This document shows positions 18,415-27,361 of a stretch of 64,000 nt of DNA, one piece after another. The notes beneath the pieces were generated by a model, which saw only the letters and a program-made list of their open reading frames with translations, had not been told where the DNA came from and searched no databases. Position numbers and translations under genes: made by a program. Origin of the DNA: JASGCK01 sp031430035. Its GTDB lineage: Bacteria; Pseudomonadota; Gammaproteobacteria; Burkholderiales; Burkholderiaceae_C. The stretch lies in contig JANPAS010000083.1 of assembly GCA_031430035.1 (NCBI GenBank), positions 1-64,000 of the forward strand, written 5' to 3'. The stretch's first letter is position 1. Each line of letters starts with the position of its first letter.

Positions 18415-19539
18415 ATGAACTCAAACAACGACACCATCAAGCACATCAAAGTCTCGTCCTGCTACCTCCCGCTGGCAAACCCCATTTCTGATGCTAAGGT
18501 GCTGACGGGTAGGCAAAAACCCATGACGGAAATCGCCATGCTGTTTGTTGAAATCCAAACCGCAGATGGACACGAAGGACTGGGCTTTAGCTACTCCAAA
18601 CGTGCGGGCGGACCTGGGCAATTTGCACACGCACGCGAGGTTGCACCTGCCTTGGTTGGCGAGAACCCAAACGACATTGCTAAGTGCTGGGACAAGCTGT
18701 GCTGGGCGGGCGCGTCTGTTGGGCGGAGCGGCATCGCCACGCAGGCTATTGGTGCGTTTGACGTAGCGCTGTGGGATTTAAAGGCCAAGCGTGCCAATCT
18801 ATCACTGGCTAAATTACTGGGTAGCCATCGCGACTCGGTGGCTTGCTACAACACCTCGGGCGGGTTTTTGCATACGCCTATTGACCAGTTGATGATCAAC
18901 GCAGCCGCTTCGATTGAACGCGGCATTGGCGGCATCAAACTCAAAGTCGGGCAACCCGACACGGCTAAAGACATTGCGCGCGTGACCGCGGTGCGTAAGC
19001 ACTTGGGCGATCACGTGCCCATCATGGTGGACGCGAACCAGCAGTGGGATAGACCGACGGCGCAGCGCATGTGCCGTGCCTTTGAGCCGTTTAACCTCGT
19101 TTGGATTGAAGAGCCGCTCGATGCGTATGACTTTGAGGGTCATGCGGCGCTTGCTGCGCAATTTGACACGCCGATTGCCACGGGTGAAATGCTAACCAGC
19201 GCGAGAGAGCATTTCGATTTGATTCGCCATAAATCTTGCGACTACTTGATGCCCGATGCGCCGCGCGTCGGTGGCATTACGCCTTATCTCAAGGTCGCTG
19301 CGCAGGCTGAGCATGCTGGCGTGATGCTGGCGCCGCACTTTGCCATGGAGTTGCATATTCACTTAGCTGCTGCGTATCCGACTGAGCCGTGGGTTGAACA
19401 CTTCGAGTGGCTAGAGCCGCTGTTCAATGAGCGCTTAGAAGTGAAGGGTGGGCGCATGATTGTTCCCACGCGCCTAGGGCTAGGCGTGAGTTTGTCTGAG
19501 CAAGCGCGGGCTTGGGTTCGAGAGTCGGCGAGTATTTAA
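18415..19539 (+). CDS. L-talarate/galactarate dehydratase-like enolase-superfamily enzyme
   Basis: A 374-residue mandelate racemase/muconate lactonising-type enzyme. The ATG at 18415 follows garD by 7 bp; the open frame to 18328 overlaps garD and is not used. Catalytic features include IKLKVGQ (KxK), DANQQWD, WIEEPLDAYD, ATGEMLTS and the His in LAPHFAMELH. This pattern fits L-talarate/galactarate dehydratases, which act by Lys/His acid-base chemistry with Mg2+. The product would feed kdgD. Another acid-sugar specificity within the subgroup cannot be excluded from sequence. Confidence 0.82.
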   Translation: MNSNNDTIKHIKVSSCYLPLANPISDAKVLTGRQKPMTEIAMLFVEIQTADGHEGLGFSYSKRAGGPGQFAHAREVAPALVGENPNDIAKCWDKLCWAGASVGRSGIATQAIGAFDVALWDLKAKRANLSLAKLLGSHRDSVACYNTSGGFLHTPIDQLMINAAASIERGIGGIKLKVGQPDTAKDIARVTAVRKHLGDHVPIMVDANQQWDRPTAQRMCRAFEPFNLVWIEEPLDAYDFEGHAALAAQFDTPIATGEMLTSAREHFDLIRHKSCDYLMPDAPRVGGITPYLKVAAQAEHAGVMLAPHFAMELHIHLAAAYPTEPWVEHFEWLEPLFNERLEVKGGRMIVPTRLGLGVSLSEQARAWVRESASI

Positions 19540-19593
19540 TCTAATAAGCACAATAGTGCAGTCAAGGCGGCGAGGGCGGTTAAGATCGCCAGC

Positions 19594-19806
19594 ATGCAGG
19601 AGAGCACAGCTCGTTCATTTTTGAGCGGACTGTCACCGAAGGCGCAAACTCTCATAATCGCTCAGGTTCATGTACTGCATCATTTTTATGCCGACTGGAG
19701 AGTCGTCTTGTCAATCCCGTTAGGGTTTGCAAGGCGCACCGAAGGAGCAAAGCGCTTTGAATACTTCAAGCGCTGAATCTCTCAGGTACCAAGGACAGTG
19801 AGAGCG
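19594..19806 (+). promoter_or_regulatory. Tandem glycine riboswitch
   Basis: Two glycine aptamers in series. The first has ATGCAG (19594-19599) pairing with CTGCAT (19675-19680), GGAGAG at 19599-19604, CACCGAAGG at 19634-19642 and CTCAGGT. The second has GGAGAG at 19697-19702, CACCGAAGGAGCAAA around 19737, CTCTCAGGT at 19779-19787 and GGACAG at 19793. These conserved blocks and the short linker are the family hallmarks. It lies directly upstream of the DadA-like gene, whose start is 31 bp after the end. Glycine riboswitches are usually on-switches, but that is not shown here. Confidence 0.9.
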
Positions 19807-19836
19807 GCTCCAAGGCTTTAGTGCTGGAGTATCTCT

Positions 19837-21096
19837 ATGAAAGTCATTGTTTTAGGCTCAGGCCTACTGGGCGTTACGTCCGCTTATTTTCTACGCGCCC
19901 AAGGTCATGATGTGGTCGTGATCGACCGCCAAGCCACGCCGGCAGCGGAGACCAGTTTTGCCAACGGTGGCCAAATTTCGGTTAGTCATGCCGAGCCTTG
20001 GGCGAATCCCAGCGCACCTTTGAAGGTATTGCAATGGCTTGGCAAAGAAGATGCGCCGCTCTTATTTCGCTTGCGTGCTGACATGCGTCAGTGGATGTGG
20101 GGCTTGCAATTTTTGCGCGAGTGCACACCTGCAAAAACCAAATACAACATTGAGCAAATTGTGCGGCTTGGTACGTATAGCCGTGATACCTTGCAGGCGC
20201 TGCGTAGCGCGATTGGTTTGCAATACGACGAGCGCACGCAGGGCATTTTGCATTTTTATACCAATCAAAAGGAATTTGATGCCGCCGAAGCGCCTGCTGC
20301 GCAAATGCGCGAGCTGGGCTGTGACCGCCGCGTGATTAGTGCGGATGAGGCCGTGAGGTTAGAGCCTGCACTCGCGCACATTCGCCCACGGCTTGCAGGC
20401 GCAACCTACACCGCTGAAGATGAATCGGGTGATGCCAATCAATTTGCACGAGGTTTAGTTGAACAATGCAAAAAAATGGGTGTTGAGTTTTTGATGAGCC
20501 ACACCATCACAGCACTGCGCAACAAGGGCGGCGCAGGCAGCGAGATTGACCATGTAGAAGCCACTGATAGCGAAGGCCGTTTTCGTGCTATCCGCGGCGA
20601 TGCCTATGTGCTGGCGATGGGAAGTTTGAGCCCGCTCTACGCCAAGCCGCTCGGTATTGATTTGCCGATTTATCCCGCCAAGGGCTACTCGGTCACCATG
20701 CCCGTGAAAGACCCGACCTATGCGCATCAAGTCTCGCTAACTGATGACGAATTCAAGCTCGTGTTCTCGCGCTTGGGTGATCGCCTGCGCATTGCCGGGA
20801 CGGCCGAATTCAATGGCTATGACCGCGACCTCAACCGCGTTCGCTGCGAAGCGATTGTGCGGCGCACCGAAGAGTTGTTCCCAGGCGCGGGCGATGCGAC
20901 GCAGGCGCAGTTTTGGACAGGACTGCGCCCCGCCACGCCCAGCAATGTGCCCATTATTGGACGCAGCAAAATCAGCAACCTCTTTTTAAATACAGGACAC
21001 GGCACGCTGGGCTGGACGCATTCTTGTGGCTCAGGCAAAAGCATTGCGCGCATCATCAGCGGGCTTCAACCTGAAGTAGATTTCGCATTCACTTAA
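19837..21096 (+). CDS. dadA: DadA-like D-amino acid dehydrogenase (FAD)
   Basis: A 419-residue FAD-dependent amine oxidase of the DadA family. The dinucleotide-binding motif VLGSGLLGVTSAYFL starts at residue 4, followed by ETSFANGGQIS near 42-52, and the C-terminal GLRPATPSNVPIIG and LNTGHGTLGWT. DadA oxidises D-amino acids (mainly D-Ala) to keto acids, ammonia and reduced quinone at the inner membrane. A tandem glycine riboswitch precedes it, so the cell links it to glycine. It may therefore oxidise glycine or lie on a glycine/D-Ala route (inference). No alanine racemase gene is nearby. Confidence 0.88.
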   Translation: MKVIVLGSGLLGVTSAYFLRAQGHDVVVIDRQATPAAETSFANGGQISVSHAEPWANPSAPLKVLQWLGKEDAPLLFRLRADMRQWMWGLQFLRECTPAKTKYNIEQIVRLGTYSRDTLQALRSAIGLQYDERTQGILHFYTNQKEFDAAEAPAAQMRELGCDRRVISADEAVRLEPALAHIRPRLAGATYTAEDESGDANQFARGLVEQCKKMGVEFLMSHTITALRNKGGAGSEIDHVEATDSEGRFRAIRGDAYVLAMGSLSPLYAKPLGIDLPIYPAKGYSVTMPVKDPTYAHQVSLTDDEFKLVFSRLGDRLRIAGTAEFNGYDRDLNRVRCEAIVRRTEELFPGAGDATQAQFWTGLRPATPSNVPIIGRSKISNLFLNTGHGTLGWTHSCGSGKSIARIISGLQPEVDFAFT

Positions 21097-21168
21097 TCCT
21101 TCCACTTAAACTATTTCGACCTTTCTTTTTCTTTGTATTTTTCTATTTTTATACCTTAAGGAGTCCTC

Positions 21169-22149
21169 ATGAAAATTTCATCTCTACTTAAACAACTGAT
21201 CGCCGGCATCAGCTTGCTGGCTGTGGGCATCGTGTCCGCACAGACATTCCCTAGCAAGCCGATCAATATGATCGTGGCCTTCCCTGCTGGTGGCGCATCC
21301 GACTTTGTGGCGCGTGTCGTGTCCAAAGAGATGCAGAGCAATTTAGGACAACCTATCGTTATTGAAAACGTTGTCGGTGTTGCGGGATCGCTGGGTGTTT
21401 TGAAGGCAGCTAATAGCGCGCCAGACGGCTACACCTTGATTGCAGGTTCACCGCTGGAACTCATCCTGACGCCTTTGGGCATGTCGGCTGCCAAAAACAA
21501 ACCCGAAGATGTTCGCATGATTGCTGTCGCAGGCCGTAGCGACATGATGCTGGCGGTTCGAAAGGACTTTCCCGCTGCGACCACCGAGCAATTTTTAACT
21601 GCACTCAAGACCGATGCTAAAGGCTTGTCGTACGGCTCTACGGGCATTGGCTCGCTCTATCACCTGATGGGCGCGAAGATGATTCAAGCAGCGGGCGCAA
21701 AGGGTTTGCACGTACCATTCAATGGCTTGGCTCCTGTACTGCAAGCGCTGGGCGGTGGACAAATTGATTTTGCCTTTCTACCTATCGCAGGCCCTGTTCC
21801 TGGCTACGTAGAAGCAGGCAATGTAAAAGCCATATCGGTTGCATCGACTTCATCGTCACCTCGCTTTCCTAAACTGCCATTGATCACAGCTGTGCGCGGA
21901 TTTGAAGACTTCACGTTCAGCATTTGGGCGGGCATTCAAACAGGCGCAAAAGTGCCTGATAGCGTCGCCGCTGTGCTGCACAAATCAGTCTACGATGCGC
22001 TGGCTAATCCTGAAGTCAAAAAGCAATTGGAAGCTTCGGGATCGTATTTACTCGCACCCATGAGCCTTGCGCAGCTAAATAGCTTTTACGCCAAAGAAAC
22101 GGCTATGTACCGGGCGATTGCAAAGTCTATTGATTTGCAAGCGCAGTAA
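21169..22149 (+). CDS. Bug/TctC-family periplasmic binding protein
   Basis: A 326-residue TTT receptor with a Sec signal peptide (LLAVGIVSAQ) and a strong AAGGAG ribosome binding site before ATG 21169. Family blocks: FPSKPINMIVAFPAGGASDFVARVV, VENVVGVAGSLG, HVPFNGLAPVLQALGGGQIDF. It stands alone between dadA and the alkylsulfatase gene with its own leader, so its ligand cannot be inferred with any strength. No TTT permease genes are in the window. Confidence 0.9.
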   Translation: MKISSLLKQLIAGISLLAVGIVSAQTFPSKPINMIVAFPAGGASDFVARVVSKEMQSNLGQPIVIENVVGVAGSLGVLKAANSAPDGYTLIAGSPLELILTPLGMSAAKNKPEDVRMIAVAGRSDMMLAVRKDFPAATTEQFLTALKTDAKGLSYGSTGIGSLYHLMGAKMIQAAGAKGLHVPFNGLAPVLQALGGGQIDFAFLPIAGPVPGYVEAGNVKAISVASTSSSPRFPKLPLITAVRGFEDFTFSIWAGIQTGAKVPDSVAAVLHKSVYDALANPEVKKQLEASGSYLLAPMSLAQLNSFYAKETAMYRAIAKSIDLQAQ

Positions 22150-22225
22150 TTTGAGAGCCCGAACCCCTCTTTAGGAACGGGTAATTCCCTACGCAAAGTG
22201 GGGGTGGAGTTGGGTAGGATGAATC

Positions 22226-24148
22226 ATGAAAACAGCCTATCAATCCACACTCGATTTTTATCAACTCTTGCAGCAAGAACTGCCCACCGAAGACGGCGCA
22301 GATCTTGCTGATGCGAAGCAGGGCTTCCTTGGCACTCATGAGCATGCTGAGATTTTGCGTACCAGTGGGCCGATGGCAGGACAAGCGATTTGGAGCCACC
22401 GCCCGTACGCTTTCTTGGACAGTGAAACACCTGCACCCACGGTCAACCCTAGCCTTTGGCGGCAAGCGCGGCTCAATCTGAATCATGGCTTGTTTAAAGT
22501 CACCGAGCGCATCTACCAAGTCCGTGGATTCGATATTGCCAATATCACTTTTATAGAAGGCGATACGGGATTGCTGGCGCTGGACGCGCTCTCGTGTGCC
22601 GATACGGCTAGAGCTGCACTGGCGCTGTACCGCACACACCGCGACCCCGAGCACAAGCGTCCTTTGCACACAGTGATGTACAGCCACAGTCATGGCGATC
22701 ACTTTGGCGGCGTGCTGGGTTTGGTCAGCCAAGCTGATGTGGATGCTGGCAAGGTCGCCATCATTGCGCCTGCAGGTTTTATGCACCACGCGGTGGCTGA
22801 AAACGTACTGGCAGGCGTAGCGATGGCGCGTCGTGCGCAGTTTCAATTTGGGCATACCTTGCCTATTGGTGCAGACGCGCAGGTCGATTCAGGTTTAGGC
22901 AAAAATCTACCGAAGGCGCAGCCAGGTTTGATTGCACCGACGCAAACAATTAACGAGCCGTTTGAAACGCATGTGATTGATGGCGTGGAGATTGAGTTTC
23001 AACTCGCTCCAGATAGCGAAGCGCCGTCGGAGATGCACTTTTTCTTCCCAGGACTTCGTGCAGTCAATATGGCGGAGAACACCAATCATTTGATGCACAA
23101 CCTGTGCCCCCTGCGCGGAGCGCAAGTGCGCGATAGCTTGGCGTGGAGTAAGTATCTCAACCATGCATTGCACCATTACGCAGACCGTGTGGATGTGTTG
23201 ATGGCGCAGCATCACTGGCCGACTTGGGGCACCCAGGCAGTTCAATTGTTTTTGTCGCAGCAGCGCGACATGTACCGCGTTATTCACGATCAAACTGTGC
23301 GCATGATGAATCACGGTTTAAAACCTGCCGAGATTGCCGAAGAATTGCGTATGCCAAAAAGCTTAGGCGCACTGTGGCACGCACGGGGTTATTACGGTTC
23401 GCTGTCGCATAACGTGAAAGCGGTCTATCAGCGTTACTTGAGTTGGTATGACGCGCACCCTGCTAATTTGCACGCCTTGCCACCTGTGCCTGCGGCGAAA
23501 AAAACCATCGAGTACATGGGGGGTATTGAAGCGGTGCTGCTGCGAGCCAAAGCTGACCTTGAGCGCGGCGAATACCGCTGGGTCGCTCAGGTGATGCGGG
23601 ATGCCGTGTATGCGTATCCCGAGCACCAAGCCGCACGGGCATTGGCTGCCGAGGCGATGGAGCAAATGGGCTTCCAAGCAGAGTCGGCCACATGGCGCAA
23701 TGCATTTTTGCTAGGTGCACAAGAATACCGAAACGGTACGCCCAAACCATTCACCCAAGTGCTGGGCGGCACGCTATTGCCCGCTGTCAGTAACGAGCTT
23801 TTATTTGATGCATTGGCGGTACGCTGGAATGGCGTCAAAGGCGGCGCATTGTCGTTCAGCATGGCATGGCACTTTACGGACAGCAACGAGCTTTGGCTAA
23901 TTGAAATCAATAACGGCGCGATGAACAGTATTCGCACGCAGGCTGCGCCCAATGCCAGCATCACCCTCAAGCTCACTCGCTCCCTATTACAAGATGTCCT
24001 ACAGCAAAAAATAACCCCCGCTGATGCCGCGCAGTCAGGCCAGTTGCAGCTTGCGGGAGATGCCACACTGCTGCGCGTTTTCTTTGGTACGTTAGATAAA
24101 TTCGTTGGCAACTTCCCTGTGGTGGACGCTGCTGTTTTGCCTGAATAA
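22226..24148 (+). CDS. MBL-fold linear alkylsulfatase (SdsA/BDS1 type)
   Basis: A 640-residue metallo-beta-lactamase-fold hydrolase. The Zn site SHSHGDHFGG lies at about residues 153-162, with AENTNHLMHN as further metal ligands. The middle helical dimerisation part and a C-terminal SCP2-like domain (about 515-635) complete the type III alkylsulfatase layout. It should cleave primary alkyl sulfates such as dodecyl sulfate to the alcohol and sulfate. No signal peptide is evident, so it may act in the cytoplasm, unlike secreted relatives. A GMC alcohol dehydrogenase follows 20 bp later and would take the released alcohol. Confidence 0.9.
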   Translation: MKTAYQSTLDFYQLLQQELPTEDGADLADAKQGFLGTHEHAEILRTSGPMAGQAIWSHRPYAFLDSETPAPTVNPSLWRQARLNLNHGLFKVTERIYQVRGFDIANITFIEGDTGLLALDALSCADTARAALALYRTHRDPEHKRPLHTVMYSHSHGDHFGGVLGLVSQADVDAGKVAIIAPAGFMHHAVAENVLAGVAMARRAQFQFGHTLPIGADAQVDSGLGKNLPKAQPGLIAPTQTINEPFETHVIDGVEIEFQLAPDSEAPSEMHFFFPGLRAVNMAENTNHLMHNLCPLRGAQVRDSLAWSKYLNHALHHYADRVDVLMAQHHWPTWGTQAVQLFLSQQRDMYRVIHDQTVRMMNHGLKPAEIAEELRMPKSLGALWHARGYYGSLSHNVKAVYQRYLSWYDAHPANLHALPPVPAAKKTIEYMGGIEAVLLRAKADLERGEYRWVAQVMRDAVYAYPEHQAARALAAEAMEQMGFQAESATWRNAFLLGAQEYRNGTPKPFTQVLGGTLLPAVSNELLFDALAVRWNGVKGGALSFSMAWHFTDSNELWLIEINNGAMNSIRTQAAPNASITLKLTRSLLQDVLQQKITPADAAQSGQLQLAGDATLLRVFFGTLDKFVGNFPVVDAAVLPE

Positions 24149-24168
24149 CAATTTAAACGAGGATCACT

Positions 24169-25770
24169 ATGAACTCCAAGGCTTTTGATTACATCATCGT
24201 AGGCGGCGGCTCGGCCGGCTGCGTCATGGCCTCGCGACTGTCCGAAGACCCAAACGTCTCGGTCGCCTTGATTGAAGCCGGCGGCTCTGACGCCAGCAAT
24301 TGGGTCACCATCCCTGCGGCGCTGATTGGCACTGTGCCTACCAAGCGCATGAACTGGGCGTTTCAGACCGTGCCGCAAGCGGGATTGAACGGTCGCCAAG
24401 GTTACCTGCCACGCGGCAAGGTGATGGGCGGTAGCTCGTCGATTAATGCCATGTGCTACATCCGAGGCCACGCTAGTGACTACGACGAGTGGGCTGCCGC
24501 AGGCTGTACGGGTTGGGGCTATGCCGACGTGCTGCCGTACTTCAAAAAGAGTGAAGGCAATTTGGCAGGACTGGCGGGCGACTTTCATGGACAGGCAGGG
24601 CCACTCAAAGTATCGAACTTGCAGTCACCCAGCACATTCAATGATTATTTTTTGAAAGCTGCAGAAGCTTGTGGATATAAAAAAAATCCAGACTTTAATG
24701 GTGCAGAGCAAGAGGGTGTGGGCTTGTATCACGTCACGCAGGAAAAGGGTGTGCGTTGCAACGCTGCAAGAGCCTATTTGTCGGGCACTGAGAGTAGAGC
24801 CAATTTGCACATTTTGAAAGAGGTCTCGGTTGATCGGGTGCTTTTTGATGGCATTCAAGCAATCGGCGTTGCGCTCACGCAAGCTGGGCAATCCTTGTCG
24901 CTGACCGCCAAGCGTGAAGTGATTTTGTGCGCGGGTGCGTTTGGCTCCCCCCAGCTCTTGATGCTGTCGGGCGTAGGGCCTGGCGCGCATTTGCAATCGC
25001 TGGGTATTCCTGTGGTGGCAGACCGTGCGAACGTGGGTGGCAACTTGCAAGATCACGCCGATTGTTTGATTACACGGCAGTACAACGACAAAAATTTAAT
25101 CGGCCTTGGTTTTGGATTTCTCGCACGACTTCGGTCCGTCTGGCAAGCCTATAAAAAAACAAAAACGGGCATGCTCACAAGTAATTTTGCGGAATCGGGT
25201 GGTTTTATCCGCACAGCCCCAGATTTGGCTAAACCCGATGTGCAGTGGCATTTCGTGATTGCCAAAGCCGATGACCACGGGCGCAAAAAACATTGGGGGC
25301 AAGGATATGCCGTACATGCTTGCCAATTGCGCCCTTACTCGCGTGGAACAGTGCGATTGGCAAGCTCGAACGCACAAGATGCGCCGCTCATTGATCCTCA
25401 ATACCTCAGTGATCCACGTGACATGGCTGTGATGATTCGAGCCTATAAAGCCTCGCAAGCGGTGATGCAGTCCTCGGTCTTTGCACCAGTTCGTGGGATA
25501 CCGCTGGTGCCTGAACCTGCTTTGGACGACGATGCTGCTATCGAGCAATTCATCCGTAATCGCGCAGATACGATTTACCACCCCGTCGGCACGTGCCGTA
25601 TGGGAAGTGATGCCGACTCGGTAGTTGATTTGGAACTGCGAGTCCGCGGCGTAGAGGGCTTGCGGGTGGTCGATGCCTCCATCATGCCGACCTTGATTGG
25701 CGGTAACACCAACGCCCCCACCATCATGATTGCCGAACGCGCGGCAGATTTAATTAAGAAGGAGAGTTGA
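24169..25770 (+). CDS. GMC-family alcohol dehydrogenase (AlkJ-like)
   Basis: A 533-residue FAD flavoprotein of the glucose-methanol-choline oxidoreductase family. The N-terminal FAD motif is DYIIVGGGSAGCVMASRLS, with the second signature PRGKVMGGSSSINAM. The catalytic His lies in YHPVGTCRMG and the C-terminal GGNTNAPTIMIAERAADLI completes the FAD site. The position between an alkylsulfatase and a ferredoxin/CYP153 pair supports oxidation of medium or long-chain primary alcohols to aldehydes, as in AlkJ. Choline dehydrogenase (BetA) is the main alternative but no other betaine genes are present. Confidence 0.88.
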   Translation: MNSKAFDYIIVGGGSAGCVMASRLSEDPNVSVALIEAGGSDASNWVTIPAALIGTVPTKRMNWAFQTVPQAGLNGRQGYLPRGKVMGGSSSINAMCYIRGHASDYDEWAAAGCTGWGYADVLPYFKKSEGNLAGLAGDFHGQAGPLKVSNLQSPSTFNDYFLKAAEACGYKKNPDFNGAEQEGVGLYHVTQEKGVRCNAARAYLSGTESRANLHILKEVSVDRVLFDGIQAIGVALTQAGQSLSLTAKREVILCAGAFGSPQLLMLSGVGPGAHLQSLGIPVVADRANVGGNLQDHADCLITRQYNDKNLIGLGFGFLARLRSVWQAYKKTKTGMLTSNFAESGGFIRTAPDLAKPDVQWHFVIAKADDHGRKKHWGQGYAVHACQLRPYSRGTVRLASSNAQDAPLIDPQYLSDPRDMAVMIRAYKASQAVMQSSVFAPVRGIPLVPEPALDDDAAIEQFIRNRADTIYHPVGTCRMGSDADSVVDLELRVRGVEGLRVVDASIMPTLIGGNTNAPTIMIAERAADLIKKES

Positions 25771-25771
25771 T

Positions 25772-26092
25772 ATGCCTCAAGTTACTTTTATGGCCTTTAA
25801 CGGAACAGCACACACGGTCGACGTGCCCGTGGGCATCAACCTCATGCGTGCCGCGACCGATAACGACGTTCCGGGCATCGATGGCGATTGCGGTGGTAAC
25901 TGCGCCTGCGCAACCTGCCATGTATTCGTGGATGCGGCTTGGGAAGCACGCACGGGTGTACGAACCGCCAAGGAAGACGACATGCTGAACTTTGCGCCAG
26001 AACTGCAAAACAATTCGCGCCTTGCCTGTCAAATCGTCGTGACCGACGCGCTGGATGGCCTTGTCGTCACGATGCCCGAAGCACAGCATTAA
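25772..26092 (+). CDS. Adrenodoxin-type 2Fe-2S ferredoxin
   Basis: A 106-residue ferredoxin. The cluster ligands are in CGGNCACATC and a later Cys in RLACQIV, the vertebrate/putidaredoxin-type pattern C-x5-C-x2-C-...-C. It starts 1 bp after the GMC gene, with GGAGAG upstream, and 24 bp before the P450 gene. It is expected to pass electrons from an NADH ferredoxin reductase to the P450. That reductase is not encoded in the window. Confidence 0.95.
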   Translation: MPQVTFMAFNGTAHTVDVPVGINLMRAATDNDVPGIDGDCGGNCACATCHVFVDAAWEARTGVRTAKEDDMLNFAPELQNNSRLACQIVVTDALDGLVVTMPEAQH

Positions 26093-26116
26093 TTTCAGAA
26101 CAAATAGGAGTGCACC

Positions 26117-27352
26117 ATGATGACACTTGATGACATTAACGGCCTGCCAATCGATCAGCTCAACCCCTCCAACCCGCAGCATTTTGTCGATGGCACCGAG
26201 CTGGCCGTGTTTGACCGCTTGCGCCGTGAAGACCCTGTGCACCGCTCATACAGTGAGGTGCCCGGCATGGGCGAGTATTGGTCCGTCACGCGCTATGAGG
26301 ACATCATGTATGTGGACACCAATCCCGCCTTGTTTTCGTCTGAGCCTGCCATCACGCTGATGGATTTTCCTAAAGGGGATGAGCAGCAGCTCAAAATGTT
26401 TATCGCGATGGATCCACCCAAGCACGACGAACAGCGCAAGGCAGTCGCACCGATTGTGGCGCCCGCGAACCTTGTCAATTGGGAGGGTTTGATCCGTGAA
26501 CGCACTGCCAAAGTGCTGGACAGTTTGCCACGCAACGAGACCTTTGATTGGGTCGATAAAGTTTCCATCGAGCTCACCACCTACATGCTGGCGACATTGT
26601 TTGACTTCCCGCTAGAAGACCGCCGCTTGCTGCCGTATTGGTCGGATATTGCGACTTCGCTGAAAGCCAATAACCCAGATGCGTTAGAGCCTGAGGTACG
26701 AATGGCCGAACTCAAAAAAATGTTGATGTATTTCACAAGACTGTGGAATGAGCGCATCAACGAGCCACAGCGTACCGATTTGATTTCCATGTTGGCGCAT
26801 GGCCCAGCGACCCGAAACATGGGTGCGCTCGAGTTCATGGGCAACTTGGTGTTACTCATCGTGGGCGGCAACGACACCACGCGCAATTCCATGACCAGCG
26901 GTGTGCTGGCGCTGCACAACAACCCAGCTGAGATGGCGAAGTTACGCGCCAATCCCAAACTGATTGACAGCATGGTGCCTGAAATTATCAGATGGCAAAC
27001 GCCGCTAGCCTATATGCGGCGCACCGCGCTGTCCGATACAGAGCTTGGCGGTAAGAAAATTAAAAAAGGCGACAAGCTTGCCATGTGGTACATCTCGGGC
27101 AACCGCGATGAAGCAGCCATCCCAGAGCCGAATCGCTTCATCATCGACCGCGCAAGGCCACGTCAACATTTATCGTTTGGCTTTGGCATTCACCGCTGCG
27201 TGGGCAATCGACTTGCTGAGTTGCAGCTCAAAATTTTGTGGGAAGAAATCTTAAAACGCTTCCCCGTGATTGAGGTTGTGAGCGAACCGACGCGGGTTTA
27301 CTCATCATTTGTCAGAGGATTTTCGCGTTTAGATGTCAGATTACCAAGTTAG
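26117..27352 (+). CDS. CYP153-family cytochrome P450 (alkane/fatty acid omega-hydroxylase)
   Basis: A 411-residue soluble bacterial P450. The heme loop FGFGIHRCVG is near residue 355, the ExxR motif EIIRW near 293, and the I-helix LLIVGGNDTTRNSM near 255. The stretches MFIAMDPPKHD, VSIELTTYMLATLFDFP and KPRQHLSFGFG-like spacing closely match my memory of CYP153A alkane hydroxylases. CYP153 enzymes put a terminal hydroxyl on medium-chain alkanes or fatty acids. With the ferredoxin and the GMC dehydrogenase upstream this forms an alkane/alcohol oxidation set. ATG 26117 or the next codon 26120 may be the start. Confidence 0.92.
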   Translation: MMTLDDINGLPIDQLNPSNPQHFVDGTELAVFDRLRREDPVHRSYSEVPGMGEYWSVTRYEDIMYVDTNPALFSSEPAITLMDFPKGDEQQLKMFIAMDPPKHDEQRKAVAPIVAPANLVNWEGLIRERTAKVLDSLPRNETFDWVDKVSIELTTYMLATLFDFPLEDRRLLPYWSDIATSLKANNPDALEPEVRMAELKKMLMYFTRLWNERINEPQRTDLISMLAHGPATRNMGALEFMGNLVLLIVGGNDTTRNSMTSGVLALHNNPAEMAKLRANPKLIDSMVPEIIRWQTPLAYMRRTALSDTELGGKKIKKGDKLAMWYISGNRDEAAIPEPNRFIIDRARPRQHLSFGFGIHRCVGNRLAELQLKILWEEILKRFPVIEVVSEPTRVYSSFVRGFSRLDVRLPS

Positions 27353-27361
27353 GGCAGTCGT

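Noticed and set aside
23587..24588. Open frame of 333 codons antisense to the alkylsulfatase/GMC genes
   Set aside because: Biased composition (many Arg/Ser/Ala), no family motif, fully inside well-supported genes on the other strand.
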